From Epiperipatus broadwayi (taxonomy: Eukaryota; Onychophora; Udeonychophora; Euonychophora; Peripatidae): 64,000 nt of DNA. Location: assembly GCA_028023455.1 (NCBI GenBank), contig JAQFVV010012506.1, forward strand, positions 1,612,214 to 1,676,213, read 5' to 3'. The notes beneath the pieces were generated by a model. The model was not told the DNA's origin, searched no databases, and worked only from the letters and a program-made list of their open reading frames with translations. Both the position numbers and the translations under genes were made by a program. Positions 52,397 to 64,000 of this stretch are shown here, piece by piece; within the stretch, counting starts at the first letter, position 1, and every line of letters starts with the position of its first letter.

Positions 52397-53435
52397 GTGA
52401 GTGAAATTATAGTAGAGGCAAACAAAAAGGCAGGGCAGTGTGTTGGGATGGGGGAGTGGAGTCTTAGGCATTTAATCAAAGGTAAAACAAAAAGAAAAGA
52501 AAAGTTTATGAAAACAAGGATGCAAAATAAAATGAGAAAAGATGAACAGGAAAACATTTTGGCACAGATTTTGGGGAAACTTGAAAGTCTAAAATTTAGA
52601 TTCAGAGAAATAGAAAAGAAAGTAACTAGATTAGAACAGAAAGTAGCAATTAAAGATGAAAATTATTTGGGAAAACAGAAAGCACAGAAGACTCAGATAT
52701 GGAGAGCGGTGTTAACAGAAGCAAGGCACTCAAGTAAACCCCTTGGGAAAACCAGAAGTAGTAATAGGTCACACAGTGGTGCAAGGAAATGTGAACCAAT
52801 TTCTAAAAATTTGTCCATTCACAGGTAGAATGGGGAAACACCTGTTGAGCATATACATAGTTTGAGGAATTACTTCAGTGTAAATCTCATGCTGGAAGAA
52901 AGTCAAAGAATTATTGCAGGCGGCAACCTCATCGACAATGCTCAATCATGGTGGGATGTGCTTTGTCGACAGCTGGCTACTTTCAAAGATTACCAAAAAG
53001 CAGTGAGAGATGTCTTTTGGTCTGAGGATAGGCAGGAGTTGATGCCCTATCTTTTCATGGAAGAGAAGTTTAAGGAAGGTTGTGATGATAGCTATTCACA
53101 GTTTTTTCAGACAGATGGCTAGATTGTGGACATTGGATGCATGCAATCTGACAGAGATTCATATACTCCACATTGTAAGACATAGTATGCCCATGAGAGT
53201 GGAACAGATGATCTTAAGAACAGGGAAAATGTCTTTTGGAGAGATTGCTGAGTTGCTCAATGCCATTGATATGAGCTCATATGACTATGATGGGCATCAT
53301 GAAGCAGTAAAAGAAGATGAAAGAAAGTGGAGAACAGGAATGGGAACTTTTCCAAAATGGAGAAAAATACCTGAAGGGAAGAGACCACCTGAAAAAACAA
53401 ACTTTGGACAGAACGAGAAGCAGAGGGACACATGA
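52397..53435 (+). pseudogene. gag-like polyprotein of the LTR element, broken
   Basis: One reading frame from about 52397 to 53122 is interrupted only by a TAG at 52826-52828; after about 53080-53115 the frame shifts by +1 and stays open to 53435. The N part is basic and contains a predicted coiled coil (ILGKLESLKFRFREIEKKV, around 52558-52620). The middle has IDNAQSWWDVLCRQLATF and YQKAVRDVFW, matching the Ty3/gypsy-type capsid pattern 'L.G.A..WW......' and '..W......F...F'. The last part (MSFGEIAELLNAID) fits the C-terminal capsid '..S..EL...L' helix. No CCHC knuckle is evident. The 52397 start is GTG; the first ATG is at about 52448. Confidence 0.7.
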
Positions 53436-53499
53436 GGTGAAATAAATAAATGTCCAAAAGGAGCTGTTCAAAATATACAAAAGGTATTTGAAGGCTTTT

Positions 53500-53510
53500 G
53501 GAAGAGAGGG
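53500..53510 (+). promoter_or_regulatory. Polypurine tract
   Basis: GGAAGAGAGGG ends three bases before the 3' LTR begins (TAT, then TGTGACAG), the correct place for plus-strand priming. Confidence 0.75.
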
Positions 53511-53513
53511 TAT

Positions 53514-55087
53514 TGTGACAGAATGGTTTTGAACCCAAGTCACAACTAATATTATAGGTGATGGTAATTATGCATATAAGTATATATATATAAATGCAAT
53601 TTTATTATATGGTGGTGGCTACATAAATACACAAACGAGTGGATGGAGGTACTCTGTCATTTTGAAACAATGTATATGTGAGTGTTATGAACATGTGTGT
53701 GAATGAGTTTGGTGGTTGAAGAGATAGAAATGAGATTTTATTTCACATTATAAAAGCCTAGAAGTTTCTATCAGAAATGAAATTTTATTTTTTTTTTGTT
53801 TACAATAAAAGCAGTGATAAAAGCTTTTCACACACCAACTAAAATCTGGTTAGGTAGCAATTGAAAACAGGAAGTGATATCAAAAGAACCTTCTAGAATG
53901 AATAGAGAGAACTATAAAAGAGAGGCACCCAGAAAGCTCAGGGTCTTGTCCCTGCAGAGTTTCAATCATTGACAGCCAAATCGTTAATCCAATTTTAAAA
54001 ATTTTAAATTTTAAACTTACCTAATGGCGCATCAAGAGGAAATGTTGGGATAAAAGTCTACATATCAGATTCGAACCCCTAATTCCAACTAAACTGCAGC
54101 TGCTTATTCAATAATAACAAGATGCCTCTGAATTAAAATAACTACCAATGTTGGAACCAACACGGAGTCTCTTCAAACAACGGCCATATATGAATACAAA
54201 GATCAGAAATCCTCACAAAGAAACCTATGTGTATTACCTTCATTTATTGGAACTCTTAAAAGTAAACAAAATAATCTTCCACAAATTCCCTGGGAATACT
54301 CAGGTAAAAGAACTTTACGTATTGATTTTTATATATATATATAAAGTATTAACCGTTTTTCTAATGGGTGCATGAAAATCCAACTAACTAACAAAAGAAA
54401 ACTTTTATTAAGTTCTTATTTGCAGACATTAATGTTGCAATTAGTATATGAGGTCACATGGAATAAACTCTTTCTATCGACCTTCGCTACCTGACTGATT
54501 TGTAATAAAATATTGGAAAGAATGTTGTGTGTGTATGTTCAAAATGACAGAGTTTTAATTATAATTATGGTAAAAGGGTTGAAGGTTGAATTATATTTGT
54601 TTTATTAAAGATGAAAAAAATAATAATGGTCTTTTGAAGTAGTTTAAATAAAATCTGATTTAATAATGAAACCGTATCTAGAAATCTTATTGTGATATTT
54701 TCTTTGTATATTTTTTTATGTGTTTCAAAACTCTTACTCCCATTCATTTATACTCCTGACTGTGATGCCACCTGACAATGAGACTGAGCTAGCTGATGGT
54801 CAAAAATGTTTCACATTCCTTAAGGCAGCAGTTCTTGTTGGTAATATATTCACTTCACATAATTATCATATTCATATAAGATTGGTGCTTGGAATCCTAT
54901 AGATGACCATAAATGCGCATAGGGAATGTATTACAGTTAAATGAGAACGAATTCAGAAGATGTTTTGATCAAGTGATTAAGTCAAAACAGTTTTAGTTAA
55001 ATATACATATGTAAGCATGTATGTTTTCCATGTTGTAAGTGTATTAGTAGAAACTTATTATATAGTGAGGAGGGTTTTTTTGTTACA
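53514..55087 (+). repeat. 3' LTR of the gag-only element
   Basis: 1574 bp, TGTGACAGAATGG...GTTACA, directly followed by (AT)n. TATAAAAG at 53913-53920. It retains segments absent from the 5' LTR (about 53660-53720 and 54245-54290). Confidence 0.9.
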
Positions 55088-55089
55088 AT

Positions 55090-55468
55090 ATATATTATAA
55101 AATAAAGATTTTATGTGGAAAGATAATGAAGTATGTACATTAGTTTTTATATGATTGCTTATTACTACGGCACAAAAATTTGGGGCTGGCATTATTTGAT
55201 ATCATGTAATTAATACAGAAAATTTAATAAAGACTAGTGATATTAAAAACCTAGTAAGCAAAAAATACAGATCCTTTGTCATGTGACCTAACTATCAATT
55301 GGTGTCAGAATAAAACAAAGACTTGAATAAGGACAGTTAATATTTTTGTTTTTAAGTAAATGTTTTAAAAAATTTTCTGTATGATTAAAAATAGTAATAT
55401 TTTATTACATTTATTAATTCAATCCAGTTTATATATATATTAATTCTAATATTTTCACGGATAAAAGA
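55090..55468. other. AT-rich DNA between the LTR element and the PLE palindrome
   Basis: No gene or assignable repeat. Confidence 0.5.
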
Positions 55469-55555
55469 TGTCATATTATTATTACTATTTGCAGGATATT
55501 CCGTGTAGTGAAAAAGCTAAATGCTGATGTTTCAGTACAATATCAAATACCTTCC

Positions 55556-56913
55556 TCAGAGTGTCCTCTTGCTCAAATCATAAGAATGCACATAAGATTT
55601 AAAACCGTTTTTATCATTTTCTTTCTCCTCATATTTAAATTCTATTGGTTGAGAAATTTTAAAATTTATTTTCTCTTCCAATAGCTTCTTCCAAATGTTG
55701 TTAATTTTCTTTAATTCACACCTTTCATTTATGCTCTTGGGCCTTTTAAAAAACTTTATAGCTTCTCTTAGCAATCTCTGGTCATATTGTTCAATTTTTG
55801 CTAAAATATTTGTTTTTTCAAAATTGATATCATGATTTGTTAATTTTATATGAGAATAAATAGCTGATGAATTGGATTTTTCTCTCACTGCCAGAATGTG
55901 TTCTTCCTTTTTAATATTTATTCTATGATTAGTCTGTCCTATATATGTATGTGGACAGATCCTACATGGAATTTCATATACACCATGACACTCCAAAGCA
56001 ATTTTATCTTTAGGAAGTGGAAATATTTCACTAATTTTTTTATAAGTAGTGTAAATTGTGTGAATATTATTATTTTTTAAAATGTTACCAATTCTATCAG
56101 TTACTTCTTTTATATATGGCAAAATTGTCTTAATTTTTGATGTATCAAAATCTTTTTTCTTTTGATATGTATAAGCCCTATTAATAATGTTGTAATTAAA
56201 ACCGTTATGAAGAAGCATTTTATTAGTAGCTAAAAGGTCCCGGTGAAAATGGCTATCATCAGAAAGTCTCTTTGTTCTATTTAATAATGTCTTTGCTACT
56301 GAAAATAGTTGTGCAGGATGGTCCCAGTGTGTGTTGGTTTTTTATATATACCATGGGATAAAGAACCATCTTCCCTACTTTCAATCAAAACATCTAAAAA
56401 AGGTAATTGATTATTGTTTTCTATCTCCATGGTAAATTTAATATTGTTGTGAAAAGAGTTTAAAAAATTAAAAAAGTCATCAAGAGCATGCTTGCCATGA
56501 GGCCAAATAACAAAGGTATCATCAACATACCTCAGCCATATAGATGGTTTTTTAACTGCTAAAGTCAAAATTTTATTTTCCAAATCCTCCATAAAAATAG
56601 AAGCTAATGCTGGAGAAATTGGTAAACTCATAGCTAGACCTGATGTTTGTTTATACATCTGCCCATCAAAAACAAAAAATGTATTCGATAAGCAGTGTTC
56701 AATCAAAACCACAGCAAAATTAGGCAACTGAATATTTTTTAAAACTTGAATCGCTTCATTTACAGGTACACTAGTAAAACGTGAAACAATGTCAAAACTT
56801 ACCAAAATATCATTCTTAGTCAATTTAATATCCTGGATAAGCTCAAGAAAATGATTAGCATCTTTAACATATGATGACATCGTTGATAAATGCGGCTGTA
56901 AAAAAGAAGTCAA
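55556..56913 (-). pseudogene. Penelope-like RT + GIY-YIG, left copy
   Basis: RT frame 56296-56913 (5'-truncated) includes TKNDILVSFDIVSRFTSVPV, QTSGLAMSLPISPALAS (where the right copy has AMGSPIS) and the catalytic box LRYVDDTFVIW. A deletion of about 27 bp near 56330 relative to the right copy ends the frame. The GIY-YIG frame 55556-56218 has GVYEIPCRICPHTYIGQT with the CxxC pair and a following K.EEH motif. The first residues of a full-length protein (N-terminal finger domain) are missing. The enzyme would reverse-transcribe its own RNA at a nick made by the GIY-YIG nuclease. Inactive in this copy. Confidence 0.9.
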
Positions 56914-56999
56914 AAAACGAGCTAATGTCTGTGTAGGTGAACCAGTGCAGTTGGTTCACCTACACAGACATTAGCTTGTTTTTTGACTTCTTTTTTACA

Positions 57000-58362
57000 G
57001 CCGCATTTATCAACGATGTCATCATATGTTAAAGATGCTAATTATTTTTTTGAGCTAATCCGGGATATTAAATTGACTAAGAATGATATTTTGGTAAGTT
57101 TTGACATTGTTTCATTTTACTAGTGTACCTGTAAATGAAGCGATTCAAGTTTTAAAAAATATTCAGTTGCCTAATTTTGCTGTGGTTTTGATTGAACACT
57201 GCTTATCGAATACATTTTTTGTTTTTGATGGGCAGATGTATAAACAAACATCAGGTCTAGCTATGGGTTCACCAATTTCTCCAGCATTAGCTTCTATTTT
57301 TATGGAGGATTTGGAAAATAAAATTTTGACTTTAGCAGTTAAAAAACCATCTATATGGCTGAGGTATGTTGATGATACCTTTGTTATTTGGCCTCATGGC
57401 AAGCATGCTCTTGATGACTTTTTTAATTTTTTAAACTCTTTTCACAACAATATTAAATTTACCATGGAGATAGAAAACAATAATCAATTACCTTTTTTAG
57501 ATGTTTTGATTGAAAGTAGGGAAGATGGTTCTTTATCCCATGGTATATATAAAAAACCAACACTCACTGGGAGATATCTGCATTTTTCCTCTCATCACGA
57601 TCCTGCACAACTATTTTCAGTAGCAAAGACATTATTGGATAGAACAAAGAGACTTTCTGATGATATCCATTTTCACCGGGACCTTTTTGCTACTAATAAA
57701 ATGCTTCTTCATAACGGTTTTAATTACAACATTATTAATAGGGCTTATACATATCAAAAAAAAAAGATTTTGATACATCAAAAATTAAGACAATTTTGCC
57801 ATATATAAAAGGAGTAACTGATAGAATTGGTAACATTTTAAAAAATAATAATATTCACACAATTTACACTACTTATAAAAAAATTAGTGAAATATTTCCA
57901 CTTCCTAAAGATAAAATTGCTTTGGAGTGTCATGGTGTATATGAAATTCCATGTAGGGTCTGTCCACATACATATATAGGACAGACTAATCGTAGAATAA
58001 ATATTAGAAAGGAAGAACACATTCTGGCAGTGAGAGAAAAATCCAATTCATCAGCTATTTATTCTCATATAAAATTAACAAATCATGATATCAATTTTGA
58101 AAAAACAAATATTTTAGCAAAAATTGAACAATATGACCAGAGATTGCTAAGAGAAGCTATAGAGATTTTTAAAAGGCCCAAGAGCATAAATGAAAGGTGT
58201 GAATTAAAGAAGATTAACAACATTTGGAAGAAGCTATTGGAAGAGAAAATAAATTTTAAAATTTCTCAACCAATAGAATTTAAATATGAGGAGAAAGAAA
58301 ATGATAAAAACGTTTTTAAATCTCACATGCATTCTTATGATTTGAGAAAGAGGACGCTCTGA
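57000..58362 (+). pseudogene. Penelope-like RT + GIY-YIG, right copy
   Basis: Same domain order as the left copy. The RT segment shows QTSGLAMGSPISPALAS and LRYVDDTFVIW in the frame 57101-57808. A 2 bp loss (CG missing in TTTCA..TTTTAC at about 57112) breaks the frame upstream, and a one-base loss in an A run (57766-57775, 10 A against A4GA6) breaks it before the endonuclease. GIY-YIG frame 57796-58362: GVYEIPCRVCPHTYIGQT, then RRINIRKEEH, ending at a TGA at 58360-58362. It keeps the 27 bp lost from the left copy. The 57101 start is a TTG in the shifted frame, not a real start. Confidence 0.9.
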
Positions 58363-58454
58363 GGAAGGTACTTGATATTGTACTGAAACGTCAGCATTTA
58401 GCTTTTTCACTACACGGAATATCCCGCAAATAGTAATAATAATATGACATATAT

Positions 58455-60150
58455 ATATATAGTTTCTGATAATGAATCCCAAATATAAATATCTTTAGTA
58501 TTATAAACCATCTAAATTTGCCACATGCCATCAAAGAAAAAAAAAAGCCAGAGAAATTTTAAAATGATTAGCCTGCATTAATAAATATTATGAAATTAAA
58601 AAAGTTTCCATCCTTATAAAATTCTTTATAAAATATTTTAATTAAAAGTAAACACATCATTTATTTATCTTCCATCCTTTTTTAATCTGACTGTCTGAAT
58701 CTTACACTGTATAAAATAAATCATAGCTAAAACACAAACAAGTAAAATGCTGTCTATCTTCATAATAATGTTTTCTAGAAATACCAACCAATATTGAGAC
58801 ACTGAAAAATATTGGTGCTATAATCATAAGCAAACATGAATCTGTGAATCCCTGGAAACTTTCTTCACTTTTTAAAATAAAAATAAGTTAAATAATTTTA
58901 TTTTAATAACAAGTTGATCTATAAGAGTATACACAAATTTTAAAAAAAGAATATTCATGTGTAAGATAGAATGTTGCTATATTCTAGTGAGAATGGTGGA
59001 CATATAGTAAATATCATTGAAACATAATACTTGCTTGGCATAATTATTCATTGATACAGTAAATAAATTTAAATGCTTACTCCAATAATATATTTATTTA
59101 AATACAGTAATTACATGTAAATTACTCTGCTATATGTTTTAAACACTCAGTGATTAATAAATAATTTAATCTAAATTTGAGCTGTAATTTTGATTATGTA
59201 GAATTTTAAAGACATTTGAGTAATAATAATTTTAGATAATCTTTTGCTGTTTAAAGCAGTGGTGGATTAATTAACTTACCACCTAAAATTTTTTGGATTA
59301 AAGTTCAAGTTATCATATTAAGTATTTAGGTAAAACATGATCAAATATCTTTTTGCCTTGGCTGGTTTAGCACTATGCTGGAGTGATAGATTTGACAACT
59401 AAAAATTCTTGAAATCAAAGATCAATCTCTCACATCTGGTTCTCAAATGTCAAACAATTAATTATTTAATTGTTATTATTAATAATATTCTTGATTTAAG
59501 AAAAAATTGTAAATCACTATTTTTAACCCTAATTGGATTTACTTATTTGAATTATTATAATAAAATCACTTTCTTCAGATAGAATGCAAACAGTTTTCTA
59601 AAAAAAATTATATTCACATAAATATATTTTAATTGCTCATATATAGAGTTATTCTCATATAATAAGTAAACAATTTACAAACTAAATACTTAACTAACTG
59701 ATATGTAACTTCACAAAAAAATGTTTTCTCTACTATTTTTCTGTGGAAAGGTTTTTGCTTTTCTGTATATGGTTTAGTTATTTACAAATTTTTAATAATG
59801 ATTTTGAAGTTTATAAATCATTTTATAGCCTGAATGGACTATTTAATTAAAAAATTAAACAAATGCTTTATTGTTCAGCTATTAATAAGAAATTTGAATA
59901 GGGGAAGAATGATCTATGAACATTTAACTCCAGAATTTGTCATTTTATAACTGGCTAAATCACATAGAGCATTTATTTAATTAATACATTTTTTTTTGAT
60001 AATTAGAATTATACAAGCTATTTGCAAAGCTGCTTTCAAGTTTATAGTATAGCATTAGATATTAACACACATTCAGATATTAAGAAAGTAGTAAGAAATA
60101 ACAAAATAATGATAGATCCTAGAGTCATATTATTTTCTCCTTTGCCTTCA
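58455..60150. other. AT-rich DNA without recognisable features
   Basis: No coding similarity or clear repeat. CAGTGGTGGATTAATTAAC near 59257 slightly recalls a hAT end but has no partner. Confidence 0.5.
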
Positions 60151-60155
60151 ACAAG

Positions 60156-60161
60156 AGAACT

Positions 60162-60212
<51 letters not shown>

Positions 60213-60217
60213 GTTCT

Positions 60218-60245
<28 letters not shown>
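60156..60245. repeat. (TA)n hairpin plus second (TA)n
   Basis: AGAACTTTT (60156-60164) and AAAAGTTCT (60209-60217) are inverted arms around a (TA)n tract; a second (TA)n follows to 60245. Confidence 0.85.
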
Positions 60246-62968
<2,723 letters not shown>

Positions 62969-62999
62969 GTGTTTTGACATTAATGTTGAAAAGATTACA

Positions 63000-64000
63000 A
63001 TTATTTATTTTAAAACTAACTTGTTGTTATTATAGAATTTTAAAATAGAGTAATTTTATTATTAAGTTTAAAATCAAATGAGTTTTTAGAAAATAATTTT
63101 TCTGAACAAGACAAGTTTTAATCGTAATTTTTTTTTTAATGTATGGTTTTGAGAAGCAGGCCACCATAAATGGTCTTAACAGTATAATGAGATCATTGGT
63201 AATTTTTGTTATTTAGATTACATTTTTTTTAATATTCTGTTTCTTTTCTTTTATTTAAGAAAATATTTTTTAATTAATATTTTTAGATTAATATTGTACA
63301 TTGCTTCAATTTAATGTTATTCAGTGGAAGAATGAACCATTGATAAAATTATAGTGTGTATTTTGTGAAAGAGTTGACAAATGCGTATGAATGTTTGAAA
63401 ACAGCTAAGGATATTTTTAAATACTTATTTAAAACATAAATGCTTGGATTATGCATAAATTATATAGCATTGTTAAATTATTAAAATTTTATTCTATGAA
63501 TGTTATTTATTGAAATACAGAAAGGGCATAATATTGATCTCTAAATTATATACTAATAAATAAATAAAATGTATAGTACCAATGAAGAATGTTTATCAAT
63601 ATCATTTGAACATGAAAACTTTTAAAACATTTTGAAATGAATTTAGATCTTTGTTGTTTTCTTTAATATTATGTTTTGGAAATTATTTTAGAGTGTTGTT
63701 GGTATATTTTTATGATGTTGAATGAGTTATACAGTGGAGAAAAGTATGGCATTGGTCAGGAAAATAATATTCTTATGAAATTTTAGGTGTTAGGGTTATG
63801 TCAAAAATTGTTATAGGTGAATTATATTTCCATATTTTAAAATTATTAAAGTATACAGATAACATAGGACTGTATATATTTTTTCATGAACAGTCACATT
63901 TCCTCATCACCTATAAGTACTGTAATAGAGCCATGACTTGTATCTTAGGTGCTCAATGATAAATACAGACCTACTCTTTGATTTGCACTGTACTCATGAT
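63000..64000. other. AT-rich DNA without recognisable features
   Basis: No gene, RNA or clear repeat seen to the window end. Confidence 0.5.

Larger units (their letters stand above)
50409..55087 (+). mobile_element. Gag-only LTR retrotransposon, both LTRs present
   Basis: A complete LTR architecture: 5' LTR (50409-51894), PBS-like sequence (51896-51913), interrupted gag (52397-53435), polypurine tract (53500-53510), 3' LTR (53514-55087). The internal region is only about 1.6 kb, with no protease, RT, RNase H or integrase. It would have depended on a relative for mobilisation, or it is a deletion derivative. Both outer sides are (TA)n, so a short ATAT-type target duplication is plausible but cannot be proven in low-complexity sequence. 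The two LTRs differ by substitutions and several indels, so the insertion is not recent. Confidence 0.85.
55469..58450. mobile_element. Head-to-head Penelope-like element pair (3 kb palindrome)
   Basis: The left arm (55469-56944) is the reverse complement of the right arm (56952-58450), with only about 7 bp between (56945-56951). Each arm carries the same 5'-truncated Penelope-like ORF, with an RT core followed by a GIY-YIG domain, ending at the same outer 3' sequence (GGATATTCCGTGTAGTGAAA on the left, its complement on the right). Penelope-like elements are known to insert as partial, tandem and inverted copies, so a single complex insertion or an inverted duplication is likely. Confidence 0.9.

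Noticed and set aside
53257-53543. Two minus-strand ORFs over gag
   Set aside because: Antisense shadows of the gag-like frame.
59255-59290. CAGTGGTGGATTAATTAAC as a hAT terminal repeat
   Set aside because: No matching inverted end or target duplication found nearby.

Overview
This 64 kb window is non-coding, strongly A+T-rich (about three quarters A+T by eye) animal-type nuclear DNA. There is no operon structure, no dense ORF coverage, no rRNA, no functional tRNA and no CRISPR array. The repeat content points to a metazoan, probably an invertebrate: Penelope-like elements with a GIY-YIG domain, RTE/BovB-type and Jockey-type LINEs, Ty3/gypsy-like LTR elements, a GTF2IRD2-like hAT, a possible pogo/Tigger DDE remnant, tRNA-derived SINEs, MITEs, and very long (AAT)n, (ATCT)n and (TA)n microsatellites. 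The sequence alone does not fix the species. No host gene could be recognised; the window reads as intergenic or intronic sequence filled with transposon fossils.

Layout. 1-13.8 kb: nearly featureless AT-rich DNA with a LINE 3' tail (3.5 kb) and two copies of a fold-back MITE family (4.9 and 6.1 kb). 13.8-16.4 kb: a decayed hAT element. 17-25 kb: SINE-like fragments, two adjacent MITE copies (20.1-20.9 kb), the inverted partner of the LINE tail (21.6 kb), two large trinucleotide arrays (22.7 and 23.3 kb) and a Penelope-type GIY-YIG remnant (24.3 kb). 25-33.9 kb: mostly empty, with a LINE C-terminal remnant (29.1 kb, minus) and a probable DDE transposase remnant (32.6 kb). 33.9-38.4 kb: a mosaic of LTR (+), (TA)n, RTE-type LINE (minus, about 2.8 kb), (TA)n, LTR fragment (minus). 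It is followed by a roughly 290 bp (ATCT)n array. 42.9-44.3 kb: a Jockey-type LINE fossil. 47.5-48.15 kb: a complete-looking LTR with TATA box, AATAAA and adjoining primer-site-like sequence. 49.8-50.0 kb: a fold-back MITE. 50.4-55.1 kb: an LTR retrotransposon with both LTRs, PBS, PPT and a damaged gag but no pol. 55.5-58.45 kb: two 5'-truncated Penelope-like copies joined head to head as a near-perfect 3 kb palindrome. 60-64 kb: AT-rich DNA with a (TA)n hairpin and a double (TTA)n array.

Two themes stand out. LTR termini from more than one family lie directly against (TA)n tracts, which suggests TA-repeat target choice, and three of these LTRs begin with a dyad-symmetric sequence. The Penelope-like palindrome and the gag-only LTR element are the structures most worth following up. 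I did not find a convincing new cellular system; the novelty here lies in mobile-element structure.
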